Source: Phaeobacter porticola (GTDB lineage Bacteria > Pseudomonadota > Alphaproteobacteria > Rhodobacterales > Rhodobacteraceae). Taken from it: 64,000 bases of DNA. This document shows positions 47,369 to 58,230 of this stretch, piece by piece. The stretch is from positions 3,162,001-3,226,000 of the forward strand of contig NZ_CP016364.1 in NCBI RefSeq assembly GCF_001888185.1. The letters are read 5' to 3'. The stretch's first letter is position 1, and every line of letters begins with the position of its first letter. A program made the position numbers and the translations under genes. The notes below the pieces were generated by a model. It saw only the letters and a program-made list of their open reading frames with translations, did not search any database and was not told the origin of the DNA.

Positions 47369-48636
47369 TGATCCTTGATACGTTCGATCTTTGCGCCGAC
47401 TGCGGAAAGTTTGCCAACGACATGCTCATAGCCGCGATCCAGATGATAAACACGGCTGACCGTGGTTTCACCTTCGGCTGCAAGACCCGCCAGGATCAAT
47501 GAAACCGACGCACGCAAATCTGTCGCCATCACAGGTGCACCTTTTAGAGTTTCCACACCTGTGACCTTGGCGTGCCCGCCCTGGACATCAATCTGCGCAC
47601 CCATACGCATTAGCTCTGGCGCATGCATGAACCGGTTTTCGAAAATTTTCTCTTCCAGAACGCTAGTGCCTTCGGCGGTGCACATCAGCGCCATCATCTG
47701 CGCCTGAAGATCTGTAGGAAAGCCGGGGAAGGGCTCGGTCACCACATCAACTGCCTTAACGCGATTGCCGCCGCGGCGCACGGTCAGGCTGTTCTCATTT
47801 TCTGTGATCTCAACACCTGCAGCCTCCAGTTTGTCGCAGAAGGCTTCGATCAAAGAGCGTCTGCCGCCCAACAACTCGACCTCTCCCCCGCAGATCGCCG
47901 GGGCCAGCATATATGTGCCCAGCTCGATCCGGTCCGTCACAACCGGGTGCGTCGCGCCATGCAGGCGATCAACCCCCTGGATCACGATGGTCGAGCTGCC
48001 TTCACCTTCGATCTGTGCCCCCATTTTGCGCAGGCATTCGGCCAGATCGACGATCTCTGGTTCGCGTGCGGCATTGTTGATCACGGTGGTTCCCTTGGCC
48101 AGCGTTGCCGCCATAAGGGCATTTTCGGTCGCGCCAACAGACACCAGTGGGAAATCAATAGTGCCCCCTTTAAGCCCCCCTCGCGGAGCTTTAGCATGCA
48201 CATACCCATCCTTCAGCTCTAGCTCTGCACCAAGCGCCTCAAGCGCCTTCAGATGCAAATCCACAGGGCGCGCGCCAATAGCGCACCCGCCAGGCAACGA
48301 CACAACCGCATGACCATCCCGCGCCAGCATCGGCCCCAGCACAAGGATAGATGCGCGCATCTTGCGCACAATGTCATAGTCCGCTGTGTGGTTGTGAATA
48401 TCATGGCTGGACATGGCCAAAACCTGACCGTCCTGCAATGTCGAAACCTCAGCCCCGAGCGATTGCAGAAGGGTTGTCATAGTGCGAATGTCTGACAGAC
48501 GCGGTGCGTTTGTCAGCGTTAGGGGATCTTCGCTCAGCATGGTTGCCGGCATCAACGTCAGGCAGGCGTTCTTTGCCCCTGCGATGGGAATCTGCCCCTT
48601 TAGCGGGCCATTCCCCGTCACCAAAATCGAATCCAT
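47365..48636 (-). CDS. murA: UDP-N-acetylglucosamine 1-carboxyvinyltransferase
   Basis: 423 residues. First committed step of peptidoglycan synthesis. The catalytic cysteine lies in [15 protein letters not shown] (about residue 117), so the enzyme should be fosfomycin-sensitive. N-terminal [22 protein letters not shown] and later [12 protein letters not shown] are canonical. Confidence 0.97.
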   Translation of the reverse strand: MDSILVTGNGPLKGQIPIAGAKNACLTLMPATMLSEDPLTLTNAPRLSDIRTMTTLLQSLGAEVSTLQDGQVLAMSSHDIHNHTADYDIVRKMRASILVLGPMLARDGHAVVSLPGGCAIGARPVDLHLKALEALGAELELKDGYVHAKAPRGGLKGGTIDFPLVSVGATENALMAATLAKGTTVINNAAREPEIVDLAECLRKMGAQIEGEGSSTIVIQGVDRLHGATHPVVTDRIELGTYMLAPAICGGEVELLGGRRSLIEAFCDKLEAAGVEITENENSLTVRRGGNRVKAVDVVTEPFPGFPTDLQAQMMALMCTAEGTSVLEEKIFENRFMHAPELMRMGAQIDVQGGHAKVTGVETLKGAPVMATDLRASVSLILAGLAAEGETTVSRVYHLDRGYEHVVGKLSAVGAKIERIKDQ

Positions 48637-48642
48637 CTGCCC

Positions 48643-48807
48643 TTACTCCTTGGGATTGCCTGCTGTGCCGTCGTCGCCGCCGTCTTGGTCCGCCCGCGCT
48701 TTTGCCTGAGCCTTGCGACGGCCCATATTCGCCTTAAGTGCGGCCTTCAACCGTTCTTCCCGCGTCGGCGCAGAACGGCTGCTTTTTGCTGTTTTCTTTT
48801 CTGCCAT
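48643..48807 (-). CDS. Small basic protein upstream of murA
   Basis: 54 residues from ATG 48807 (MAEKKTAKSSRSAPTREERLKAAL), Lys/Arg/Ala-rich with an acidic end. The longer upstream frame crosses the tRNA-Thr gene, so it is not used. A short gene of this kind precedes murA in related genomes. Possibly nucleic-acid-binding; function unknown. Confidence 0.65.
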   Translation of the reverse strand: MAEKKTAKSSRSAPTREERLKAALKANMGRRKAQAKARADQDGGDDGTAGNPKE

Positions 48808-48891
48808 ACCCCTTCTGTATCGGAGTGCGAAAAAACCGTCCAGAATGCTCTTGCACCCCCGAGAATTTAGTCCTAAAAGCCCCTCACCGGC

Positions 48892-48966
<75 letters not shown>

Positions 48967-49186
48967 GAAAATTCCCTCATAGATCAGCGCCTTAGGCCGA
49001 TACCTGACAAACGGTATATTGCCCGGCATACAGTTATTTGGGCGCGTTTTGCGCGCGCATGTCGTGCTGCAGGGTTAAACCGGATCAGCCCAAAAGCCCG
49101 CCGCCGAATAGCGCTTCTCGCCGCCTCTGATTCGCGGCCTCTCAGCCCTCGACCTTCTGCCGTCGGATCGGCGCTGTGAATCGGCA
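48967..49186. other. Gap between tRNA-Thr and the IS21-type element
   Basis: 220 bases with no gene seen on either strand. Contains GCGCGTTTTGCGCGC (49033-49047) and other GC-rich short dyads. It may include the attachment region of a former integrative element. Confidence 0.35.
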
Positions 49187-49280
49187 TGCGAAATTGACCC
49201 ACTTAGGTGGGTTATGAGCGAGTAAAATTGACCCACCTGTTTCGTTAACATCCGCGCTTCAAGTGCGGAGGAAAGAGCAG

Positions 49281-50789
49281 GTGTTATTGATGGAAAGTGT
49301 ATCGAAGATCCGTCTGTGGGTGCTGGTTGAAGGGCGCAGTATCCGGTCTGTTGCGCGGGCGACGGGATTATCGCGCAACACGATCAAGAAGTATTTGAAG
49401 GATGAGAGCCCGCCGAGCTACCAGCGCCAGGCTCCACCGGTTCGGCACAAACTGTGCAACGGGTTTGATCTCCGGCTTCAGGAACTGTTCGATCAGGACC
49501 AGAAGCGACCACGTCGGGAGCGGCGAACGGCCCAGAAGCTTTATGAGCAGCTCGTGGTGGAAGGCTACACCGGGTCCTATTCTCCAGTTCAGCGATTTGT
49601 CCGCGATCTGAAGCGGGCTGGCGCCGGTTCTGGCGATGCTTTTATCCCCCTGCATTTTGCTGCTGGTGACGCCCTTCAGTTTGACTGGAGCGAAGAACGG
49701 GTTGTCCTGGGCGGCGTTGAACAAAAGATCTAGGTTGCCCATTTCCGCCTGTGCCACAGCCGCAAGCCTTTGGTGATCGCCTATCCCGGCGAAGCCCAGG
49801 AGATGGTTCTGGATGCTTTTGTGCAGGCACTGTCTTTCTATGGCGGGGTTCCACGACGGGTGATCATTGATAACCCCAAGACCATGGTGACCTATGTGTC
49901 CCGCTCGAAGGACCGGATATTCCATCCCCGGTTCCTGGCTCTGATGAACCACTATGTGATGGAACCTGTTGCCTGCACGCCCGCAGCGGGTTGGGAGAAG
50001 GGGCAGGTCGAGAACCAGGTCCAGTTTTTGCGCGGCCGGTTGTTTGTGCCCAAGCCTGCCTTTGAAGATCTTGATGCGCTGAACAACTGGTTGCGCCTGC
50101 GCTGTGAAGAACTGGCCAATCGTCCCCATCCCGAACAGCAGGATCGCACGATTGCCGAGGTGTTCGAAGACGAACGCGCCGAGCTGCGCCCCTTGGGTCG
50201 GCCTTTTGACGGCTATGTTGAGAAGACGGTTCGTGTCCGATCCACTTGCCTGGTTCAATATGCCAGCAACCGCTACAGCGTCCCGTCCCACTTTGCCGGT
50301 CAACATGTGTCGCTGCGCGCTTATGCGGGCCGGATTATGCTGGTGTCGGGCCAGGATATCATCGCCGAGCATAAGCGCCGCTTCACCCGCAACGTCAGCT
50401 ACTTTGAACCCTGGCACTATGTTCCTCTGCTGGATCGCAAGCCCGGCGCCCTACGCAATGGCGCACCCTTCGTGGACTGGCAACTGCCTGAGGCCATGCA
50501 CCAGATCAGGGAACATTACATGGCAGACAAGGGCGGGGATCGGGAGTTCGTTGATCTGCTTCTGCTCGTCCAGGATCACGGGATCGAGGTTGTCGAGATG
50601 GCTTGTGAACTGGCCGTGGCACAAAACACCCTCCGCCTGCCCGCCATCATCAACCTGATTAACCAGTTGGTGGAGCCGGTCATCACGCCGCTCAGCGAAG
50701 CCTATGCCTATCCGCAACTGACCCTGCGACCCGAGGCCGACTGCAAGCGCTATGAGATCCTGTGCTCGACTGAGGAGGTTGCCGCATGA
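49281..50789 (+). pseudogene. istA: IstA transposase, interrupted by an in-frame amber codon
   Basis: GTG at 49281 has GGAGG 10 bases before it. HTH (VARATGLSRNTIKKYLKD) and the start of the DDE core (LQFDWSEERVVLGG) precede a TAG at 49731-49733. The same frame continues with VAHFRLCHSRKP, YGGVPRRVIIDNPK and EKGQVENQVQFLR to 50789. One substitution (for example AAG to TAG) explains the break. Without readthrough, no full transposase is made. Confidence 0.9.
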
Positions 50790-51517
50790 ACGCCCTGATC
50801 GACCAACTGACCGCCCTGAGGTTGCACGGAATGGCAGCTTGCGCACATGATTTGCTGTCCGCGCGCAAGCCACCAAGTCTGACCACAGCGATAAAGCAAC
50901 TGATCGACGCGGAGACTGTAGAGCGGCGGGCGCGCTCTATCCAGTATCAAATGAGGATCGCGAAGTTCCCCCATCATAAGGACTTCGCCACCTTCGATTA
51001 TGGTGCTGCCGCCATCACCCAGACCCAGATCGAACCGTTCTGCACAGGGCAGTTCACCCAAGAGGCGCACAACCTCATCCTGGTGGGCGGAACCGGCACC
51101 GGCAAAACCCATATCGCCATCGCTTTGGGCACCACCCTGATCACCAACGGCAAGAAGGCACGCTTCTTCAACGCCGTCGATCTGATCAACGCCCTGATCA
51201 AGGAACAGGCCGAGGGCAATGCCGGGAAGATCATCCGGCAACTCTCGGCTCTGGATTGCGTCATCATCGACGAGCTGGGCTACATCCCGTTCCCCAAGTC
51301 TGGCGGAGCATTGCTGTTCCATCTGATCAGCAAGCTCTACGAGAAAACCAGCGTCATCATCACCACCAACCTGGAGTTCGGAGAGTGGGTCTCGGTCTTT
51401 GGCGATGCCAAGATGACCACCGCGCTGCTGGATCGCGTCACCCACCATTGCGCAATCATCGAAACCGGCAACACGTCCTATCGCTTTGCTCAGAGCAAAA
51501 GCCGCAGAGAAAAGTAA
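50786..51517 (+). CDS. istB: IstB ATP-binding helper of IS21 transposition
   Basis: 243 residues. AAA+ Walker [10 protein letters not shown] (about 93-101), Walker [13 protein letters not shown], and the STNLEF-like sensor as [15 protein letters not shown] overlap with istA. Intact although istA is broken. Confidence 0.95.
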   Translation: MNALIDQLTALRLHGMAACAHDLLSARKPPSLTTAIKQLIDAETVERRARSIQYQMRIAKFPHHKDFATFDYGAAAITQTQIEPFCTGQFTQEAHNLILVGGTGTGKTHIAIALGTTLITNGKKARFFNAVDLINALIKEQAEGNAGKIIRQLSALDCVIIDELGYIPFPKSGGALLFHLISKLYEKTSVIITTNLEFGEWVSVFGDAKMTTALLDRVTHHCAIIETGNTSYRFAQSKSRREK

Positions 51518-51638
51518 CCGTCCCGAAAGCAAAGCCCCCAGACGGACTCGCTATATGAGGGCGGCCCGCCTGGGGGCTTTGCGCCACATGGGGTGGGTCA
51601 ATTTTAAATGCTGAAACCGGGTCAACTTTGAACGCTCA

Positions 51639-52499
51639 TTGACACGCAATCCGCTCAACATGAGCCGCGAAGAATGGCAGCAATCCAAGCGAGCAAAGCA
51701 GGACCCGCGCTTGGTAAAAGCGATGTTTCGCGACTGCTGGCGGTCTTCCGATTCAGAGAAGGCTTTGAAGGAAGCTCTTGCAGAACGAGGTTACACATTG
51801 GCGCGCGGGGACCGAAGGGGCGTCGTTGCCGTTGATTTTCGTGGTGAAGTTTTTGCCTTGGCTCGTTATGCTGGCGTCAAATCCAAAGACGTCAAAGACC
51901 GCATCAAAGAGCCTGAAAAACTGCCCTCGGTTGATCAGGCGAAGGCCAAAATTGCTGCGCGGATGACGCAGCAATTGAAGCGGTATGTGAAAGAGGCCGA
52001 GTCTGGTCACAGGCGTCTTTCACCAAGTTTAGAAATGCGACGTCAAAAACTTGTCGAAGCGCAACGTGCTGAACGAAAAGAAATCGAGAAGAAACACGAA
52101 GCCCGTAACATCCAAGAAACAAATGATCGCGCAGCTCGGCTCCCCAAAGGTCTTGGTGGCCTGTGGAGCCGCATGACCGGTAAATACGGGAAGATAAAAA
52201 GGCAGAATGAGTATGAAGCGTGGGAATCCCACCTTCGCGACCGCGAAGAAAAAGACGCCCTCATCGCCAAGCAGTTGGACGAACGCCAAGCTTTGCAGAA
52301 ATCCATTCTTAACGTTCGCGCTGAACGCAGCGCGGAGTTGAACGAACTCAACACAGAGATTGCTGCCTATTTGAAAATGGATGGCAAAGCGCCCGGTTCA
52401 CGACGAGTGTTTGAGGGCGTCTCAAAAGGAGCACAGGTTCGAGAGGATATAAAAAAGAACAAGAATCGCGATAATCCCAGCAATGGACTTGAAAGGTAG
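51639..52499 (+). pseudogene. 3' remnant of a relaxase/mobilisation-protein gene
   Basis: The frame (286 residues visible) starts at the very edge of IS21 with no ribosome site. The sequence (MSREEWQQSKRAKQDPRLVKAMFRDCW, then GYTLARGDRRG, then a long Lys/Arg/Glu-rich coiled helix) resembles the C-terminal half of large relaxases of rhodobacterial plasmids and integrative elements. The catalytic N-terminal Tyr/His domain is absent. It shows that this region once was self-mobilisable DNA. Confidence 0.65.
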
Positions 52500-52516
52500 G
52501 CGATAGTTTGGACAGG

Positions 52517-55500
52517 TCAGTCGACTGAATGAATCCTTAAGTAAGGATCGCCATACAGCGTCATTGCCAAAGTTCGTTTCGGATCCCAGCTTGTGTTGTT
52601 AGCAATAGAGAGGTTCCCAGCGTGATAGGCATCGATTAAAAGAGAGCCACTGTTCCATTCTTTTAAAAATCCGTCGAGCCAGGGTCTTGCGATGAAGAAA
52701 GGGATTGGCCAAGCAGGAGCAATGACGGCAGAGCTCCCACGGATTAGAAACTGCCTTGCTAATCCGATTGCCATGCCTGTTTCAGGATGAGGGTCTACCC
52801 GCCCTCCAGAACAAATAAAGAGTATGGCTAAACGAGACGGTTTTATTGTGCTCGTTACTTCAGAAACATTCTTGAGCATATGTGAATCATCACTGATTGA
52901 CCGGAAATATTTATTTGATTCCGCTAGGCCTCCGTGCGCAGCGATGATTGCAACATCTGAGGTTCCAAATTGTTCCGACGGCTGGCCTGTTGTTTCTAAG
53001 GGTATCTGATTTTCCTTAAGAATATCGACCAGTTCGCCCTTCATCAGTGACAGAGGAGCTGTGTCATCTTGAATGTCAGAAGCTGGTATCCACATACGCG
53101 CGCCACCCGCGCCCTTGCGGTCCAGCGCCCGACTCGCGGTCAACCATTCCAACGAAGGAACTGTGGCAATAGCGTGTGAAAACCCAGCATACGACCCTTC
53201 AACTCGCAACAAGTTAGGAGGAAGTCGGCTTAACTTTGCGTCGGAAACAACAATGCACTTCTTTGGTAGCTTCGTAAGTCCTAGTCCTTCTAAGCTTGCC
53301 GCCATCATATCATGGCTAAACTCTTGATCGTCTAACATGTAATTTCTTGGAAAATCTTCGCTCCACTTACTCAAAGCATCTACTGAAAATGTTTTCTCTG
53401 GCTCTAAGCATACATCATCTACGTTACCATTATTGAATTCTATCGTTGTTATCTGGTTCTCCAGCAGCGCCATCCCAACAATCGCAAAACCTTCGCCACT
53501 TAATTTTTCAGCCGCCACTTTAGGTCGGTCTTCTTTATCTAACAGGCGTTCGACAACCAGCGGCGTTCCGTCCAACGACATAACTTTGATTGCACGATCA
53601 GCCGACGCTTCAACTGCATAGATCAATGACATCGGGTCAACATCGCTGACAGCCTGCTGAACAAGGCGACATGCCATGACTCGGATATGTCGCACGTCGT
53701 AGCCTGTATCTTCAACATAGCGTGCTGGACTAATTGAAGATGCCACAGCAGCAATATCTGCTAAAGTTGGATGCGGTCCAGCCGCATTTACCAACGACTT
53801 TTTTGAATCTGGTAATTTGGAAATCAAGCCTTCAATAAGCAGTTCAATTTCCTTTGTGTCAGTAACCCCTTTTTCAAAAGCTAAACCGAGCAAAGCACTT
53901 AAAATCATAGAAATCGGCAATGGGTCATCACTACGTTCAGTGACAGCCAGAGCGTTTTTCATCGCCTTGTCCATTAGCTGATCTAACTCATCCGTACTTC
54001 CTCCACGCGACTGAAATGTGCTTAAAGCTGCCTGAAGCTCAAACATGTCCACTCGGTATCCGTCCCTATCTAGTACGCCCATGGCCCCAAGTGCTTGGCG
54101 GGACAAATCGAGAAGAGAGGTGCCCAACTCTGACATGCCTGAATCGCGAAGGAGCCGAAATAATAGATTGGTTTCAAACCACACTTGGTCCCAGGTAGCA
54201 TCCCCCGAGGCTTCAAAAGCCGCTCCGAGCGCAACGAGCGCTTCCGACCTCATTCCAAGGCGGGCGTAGATATCTGCAAAAGTAAAAAGTGCCTGACGAC
54301 GCCTTTCAGGCCGCTCTCCCGCTAGTTTCAACGCCTGCTCCGCAATATCTCTGGCAGATTGCGTTCTTCCAGACGAAGCCAGTCGACTCCCGATAGTCCT
54401 TAGAACCGACAAGTCTTCGTCTGGTTCAGGAGAGAGTGGAGCCACTGCACACGCAACTAAGGCGTACATTTGAAGGACCTTCTCGTCGCCATCATCCTGC
54501 ATTATAGCACCATGATGATCCACTAACTTTACCAAAGCGGAGAGGAATTGATCTGCAGGAACATCCAGCTGCTCGGATGGCAGTATCTGTTCACCCACGA
54601 TTAAGCGTCCATACCCAGCGGTTTCCAACCACTGCATGACACCTTTGAAGTGCGGCATTACCTCATCAATCTCTATTGCAGGCTTTCGATCAGATATCTT
54701 TGGTCTCGGACGTATCGCTGATGGAACATTTGCCCGTTTGAGCACTGCAATCATGAGTGTGGCGTAACCTGTTCCACCCATAATATTAGGGGCAAAAAGG
54801 TCCGCGATTCTTACACGCAATCCACCATTACTTGCATTTTTTCCAAGGCTAGAAAGCGCAATATCAAGTAGCTTCTCAACAGCCTGATCATCTGGCAATA
54901 GCTCACCAGATTGCACCGCGCGCTCTGCTATGCGGATTAAGGAATTTACCTGGGGGATTGAAATATCTGCCCCACGTTGGAGCAAAAACTGAAATGCTTC
55001 GATGCGCCTTCCTGATCTTTCTAAAGCACGGGCGAGATCAACCACAACCACTTCGGCCTTTTCTTTCATTGCGTCCGAAATAGACACTAATGCCTCCGAC
55101 GGCGTCCAATTGGTACCATCAGTTTCCTGCGCCAAAAGTCCAAAATATTCTGACCTAACAGAGTCTGCTTTGCTGGGTAGCTTAGAAAAAATTTCAGAGG
55201 CCAAGCTAAAATCAGCGTTTTGAGAAGCCAAATCTGCCTCGTATCGGTGAAGCATTTCAGAATTGGGATACAGTCGACTGTACGGTATCCTTATCTTTTC
55301 AATAAGCCCGCTTCGTCCAATTCTCAAGGCCGTGTTAAACGCAATTACGAAGTCAGTCTCGCTACGGATTTGATCAACCACCTTGCTGATAAGACTTTCT
55401 GCAAAGTCATCCGCATCAGCCGCTTCAGCTATTCGAGCGACATGTAAGAGTCTATCGAAGGTTAGGTCATCTAAAAGACTTCGATTTTCTTTTAGTAGTG

Positions 55501-56329
55501 TTTGAATTTCCGTGAAATATTCGCCGATGTTAAGTAATTCAAGCTTGGTTAGGACACGAGTCAAGTCAGAGATGTCCTGATCTTCATCGACATCACGAAT
55601 TACTGCGCCAAGCTTTCCGGCTTTAGCGGCTTCATGCCATTTCTCCACCCTAGTGATTACTGCATCCACGTCCTCTGCGGGTACATCCAAAGCCAAAACG
55701 CCAGCGTCTTCAATTGAGAACAAAATATCTCTATTTTTTGGGCGGGATGGCAGATAGTCGCCAAGGTGAAGCAGTACATAAGAGTTGTTTTGCGCACATA
55801 ATTTATTAGTTTCTAGAAGCATTTGGTGAACATGCGCAGACCATTCATCTTCGGCGGTTTCGAATGCGGGATCTTTTCTTGTTTCGATAAAACGGTAATA
55901 TTTTGCGTCTACAACAATAATTCCCGTTCTTGGAGGGGCCTCAGCCAATAATGTGAGCAACGCATCGCCATCAAAACTAACCGTACTAACCAGTGTGAGA
56001 AAATCTAAGTTTTCAGCAACAATATCTTTTGTTGCTTCCCCACCCGACATTAAATCATACGCTTCTGCAAAGCCCTTGTTCAAACCCAATAAAATTGCGT
56101 CAGCAATATCGCCATGTTTGGGTGTTAAGACTACCCAAACTGCGTCGGCCTTCCGATTTCCGCTTTTGTCGCCTAAGGCTGCAAAGTATGCGCAAATTTT
56201 GCCCAGCAGGTTTTGCTCAGAGTCACGACCGACTGCGAGTATGTCTAACTTACCCCAATCCAAAGCGTTGGAACAGATGAGCTCCATGAAATTTTTCTGA
56301 TCAATATTCACGTCTTCATTGCTTTCCAA
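52517..56329 (-). CDS. Large CHAT-domain (caspase-like) protease with helical-repeat body
   Basis: 1270 residues from a TTG at 56329 with GAAGGA about 10 bases upstream. C-terminal CHAT domain (about 1000-1270) with catalytic His1132 (IIAAHGG) and Cys1173 (LFICSGG), then GSSAVIAPAWPIP and DPYLRIHS. The middle (about 220-800) is helical, TPR-like (ALERSGRRIEAFQFLLQRG, SEALVALGAAFEASGD). The N-terminal 200 residues have strand-helix alternation (LDILAVG, VWVVLTP, GIIVVDAKYYR) like a ligand-sensing Rossmann-type domain, without a P-loop. The gene follows hipBA on the same strand with 58 bases between. AT-rich against the core genome. Probable defence or suicide effector; the target is unknown. 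Confidence 0.75.
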   Translation of the reverse strand: MESNEDVNIDQKNFMELICSNALDWGKLDILAVGRDSEQNLLGKICAYFAALGDKSGNRKADAVWVVLTPKHGDIADAILLGLNKGFAEAYDLMSGGEATKDIVAENLDFLTLVSTVSFDGDALLTLLAEAPPRTGIIVVDAKYYRFIETRKDPAFETAEDEWSAHVHQMLLETNKLCAQNNSYVLLHLGDYLPSRPKNRDILFSIEDAGVLALDVPAEDVDAVITRVEKWHEAAKAGKLGAVIRDVDEDQDISDLTRVLTKLELLNIGEYFTEIQTLLKENRSLLDDLTFDRLLHVARIAEAADADDFAESLISKVVDQIRSETDFVIAFNTALRIGRSGLIEKIRIPYSRLYPNSEMLHRYEADLASQNADFSLASEIFSKLPSKADSVRSEYFGLLAQETDGTNWTPSEALVSISDAMKEKAEVVVVDLARALERSGRRIEAFQFLLQRGADISIPQVNSLIRIAERAVQSGELLPDDQAVEKLLDIALSSLGKNASNGGLRVRIADLFAPNIMGGTGYATLMIAVLKRANVPSAIRPRPKISDRKPAIEIDEVMPHFKGVMQWLETAGYGRLIVGEQILPSEQLDVPADQFLSALVKLVDHHGAIMQDDGDEKVLQMYALVACAVAPLSPEPDEDLSVLRTIGSRLASSGRTQSARDIAEQALKLAGERPERRRQALFTFADIYARLGMRSEALVALGAAFEASGDATWDQVWFETNLLFRLLRDSGMSELGTSLLDLSRQALGAMGVLDRDGYRVDMFELQAALSTFQSRGGSTDELDQLMDKAMKNALAVTERSDDPLPISMILSALLGLAFEKGVTDTKEIELLIEGLISKLPDSKKSLVNAAGPHPTLADIAAVASSISPARYVEDTGYDVRHIRVMACRLVQQAVSDVDPMSLIYAVEASADRAIKVMSLDGTPLVVERLLDKEDRPKVAAEKLSGEGFAIVGMALLENQITTIEFNNGNVDDVCLEPEKTFSVDALSKWSEDFPRNYMLDDQEFSHDMMAASLEGLGLTKLPKKCIVVSDAKLSRLPPNLLRVEGSYAGFSHAIATVPSLEWLTASRALDRKGAGGARMWIPASDIQDDTAPLSLMKGELVDILKENQIPLETTGQPSEQFGTSDVAIIAAHGGLAESNKYFRSISDDSHMLKNVSEVTSTIKPSRLAILFICSGGRVDPHPETGMAIGLARQFLIRGSSAVIAPAWPIPFFIARPWLDGFLKEWNSGSLLIDAYHAGNLSIANNTSWDPKRTLAMTLYGDPYLRIHSVD

Positions 56330-56387
56330 TTTTAATATTCATCCTTCAGAAAATCCAGTTTCGCATTTGGCGCTAGCCGCAGGTTTT

Positions 56388-57620
56388 CTAATTTTTTTCT
56401 TTCAATAATGGGAGGGTTGGAAGCAGAGCATCAATCGCCACTCTAACGTCGGCGAGCATCGGCAATGCCTCTTTTTCACGCTTCCAAAGCGATGCAAAAT
56501 CGCTTGCGGTTTCTCGCGCGACATCAAGAACCATTTTCTTGGGCAGCGCGGCTTTCGCGGCAAGATGGGAAATTTCATCTTCATCAAAGGCCGCAAAATC
56601 CCGAACGCGGCTATAATTCAGTGCGAAGCTGTCACCCTTAATGTAGGGAACTGTTGATACAAAATCATAGGCTGGCGAAAGAGCGGCGGTGCGTCGATCA
56701 GGATAGATCAGCGACCAGTTTTTGAGATGCATGTCCCCGTTGCCAATCAACGTGCTGAAAGTCAGGCGACGTATGAACTCTCGGATGTCTTCGTCCGATC
56801 CCTCCGCCGCGATGACAGCAGCAATATTGCGCATGCTCGCTTTTTTATATTTGTCTTCGCCATAGACGCCAAAGACTTGCGCGAAGTCCTCTATATGCAC
56901 ACGCTCTCCGCTAGGATGCCGGTCAAAGCGCTCGATCACGAAGGCCTTAGTTCCAAAGCGATCAGTGCCGTCAGGCAGATTTGCGATACTATCGATATCG
57001 ACCAGATCAATACGAGGCACGTCCATGCCGAGCATGCTGGCCAGCCGCATCATCGAGAATTCGTTTTCAGGGACACCCATGTATTCCCGTGACGGCAGCT
57101 TGACGATCCAGTCACCGCCGATGCCCGACGCGGGAATAGTCAGCCCACCACTCGCGCCCTCAACGGCTGAGAATTTCAGTTGAACACCCGCAAGAGAGAA
57201 CCGAAGCATGTTGTCTTTGGACTTTGGCGCGTCTTCGCCTTCGATATTCGCAGCCTCTGGTGGCCAGATTTCGCCGTCCGCCGGTTTGATTGTTATCGCA
57301 CCGGGAAGGTCGCGCCCTAACGCCCAAAGCAAAAAGAATTCACGCTCGGCATTAACCCCTGCTTGCTCTGCGAGGTATTTACGCAAGTGCCCCTCCGGCA
57401 AGAGATTTGAAAAGAATGGCATGACCTGTTTTTGGACAGGCTTAAATTCGGTGCGCAACTCGCCAAACTCATCCTTGAAGAACAGGCCAAGTGTCGGGCG
57501 GTCAGAGTTCTCAATATATTCTTCATTGAACGCGAAAAGGCTGCGATCCCCCGCGACGCGTGTCAGCGTTCCGATGGTCTCTCCATAAAGCTCAACATTT
57601 AGAACAGATACATCAGCCAT
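56388..57620 (-). CDS. hipA: HipA-family serine/threonine kinase toxin
   Basis: 410 residues from ATG 57620, overlapping the antitoxin gene by 8 bases, with GAGGA about 8 bases upstream. HipA N-terminal domain (couple_hipA) at about 5-100, then the kinase: phosphate-loop SLAGVQLKFS (142-151), Lys174 in IVKLPS, catalytic Asp296 in GNGDMHLKN and Asp319 in SPAYDFV. These match E. coli HipA D309/N314/D332 spacing. All key residues are present. Such kinases phosphorylate a translation component (GltX in E. coli) and cause growth arrest. Confidence 0.92.
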   Translation of the reverse strand: MADVSVLNVELYGETIGTLTRVAGDRSLFAFNEEYIENSDRPTLGLFFKDEFGELRTEFKPVQKQVMPFFSNLLPEGHLRKYLAEQAGVNAEREFFLLWALGRDLPGAITIKPADGEIWPPEAANIEGEDAPKSKDNMLRFSLAGVQLKFSAVEGASGGLTIPASGIGGDWIVKLPSREYMGVPENEFSMMRLASMLGMDVPRIDLVDIDSIANLPDGTDRFGTKAFVIERFDRHPSGERVHIEDFAQVFGVYGEDKYKKASMRNIAAVIAAEGSDEDIREFIRRLTFSTLIGNGDMHLKNWSLIYPDRRTAALSPAYDFVSTVPYIKGDSFALNYSRVRDFAAFDEDEISHLAAKAALPKKMVLDVARETASDFASLWKREKEALPMLADVRVAIDALLPTLPLLKEKN

Positions 57621-58212
57621 CACTATCATCCTCGTCCAGACTATAGGCTGGTCTACTGGTTGGCTCATCAATCATGTATGACAGGACGCCGTGTGCTAAC
57701 ATATTTCGAAGACGCTGAGCGTCTTTGGCAATTCTTTCGAGGCTCTTTGGGCCTCCTGAATTCTCGACAGCTTCAAGTGCAGTTCGAATACCTTTGATCG
57801 CATCAGCATCTTTCAACATATCGCGAAATTCGTTCATTTCTTGAAATTGCTTTTGCAGCGTTTCCACCGCAGAGCTCTCATGCAAAGCCTTGGGTAATGT
57901 ATCAAGAGCGCGTTGCGCGCGCGCAAGCTCGCGCAGAGCATCATTGTTGCTTTGCGGTTTATGACTGCCCGTACTGCGCACAATCGACCTGACTGCCGGT
58001 GCCGATTTTCTTGGTATCATCGTCAGTTCAAGGTCAAGCGCATGAGCCAGTGACGCAAGGCTTGAGAGTCGCAGGTCAACCGCGTTGCTCTCGATCTTTG
58101 AGATATGCGATTGCGGCACGCCTGAGCGGGCGCTAAGCTCTCTTTGACTTAACCCCTTGTTTTCGCGTGCCGACTTCAGGGAAGCGGCGATGTTTTCGCT
58201 AGCGTAACTCAT
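57613..58212 (-). CDS. hipB: HipB-like Xre-family antitoxin/repressor
   Basis: 199 residues from ATG 58212 (MSYASENIAASLK); a GTG six codons earlier (58230) is possible. Xre helix-turn-helix at about 22-50 (LSQRELSARSGVPQSHISKIESN). The C-terminal half (about 85-185) is a long helical, coiled-coil-like extension, so the protein is about twice the length of E. coli HipB (88 residues). Expected to neutralise HipA and repress the operon at the dyads just upstream. Confidence 0.85.
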   Translation of the reverse strand: MSYASENIAASLKSARENKGLSQRELSARSGVPQSHISKIESNAVDLRLSSLASLAHALDLELTMIPRKSAPAVRSIVRSTGSHKPQSNNDALRELARAQRALDTLPKALHESSAVETLQKQFQEMNEFRDMLKDADAIKGIRTALEAVENSGGPKSLERIAKDAQRLRNMLAHGVLSYMIDEPTSRPAYSLDEDDSDG

Positions 58213-58230
58213 TTTCTGATCTACTTTCAC

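Larger units (their letters stand above)
49187..51638. mobile_element. IS21-family insertion sequence
   Basis: About 2.45 kb holding istA and istB. Left end carries two AATTGACCCAC repeats (49192-49202 and about 49229-49239). Right end carries GTGGGTCAATT (about 51593-51603) and GGGTCAACTTTG (51619-51630). Multiple internal-facing end repeats are typical of IS21. The exact outer ends are uncertain by a few bases. The right end interrupts a relaxase gene. The left flank is unrelated to that gene, so a deletion or rearrangement followed insertion. Confidence 0.8.
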
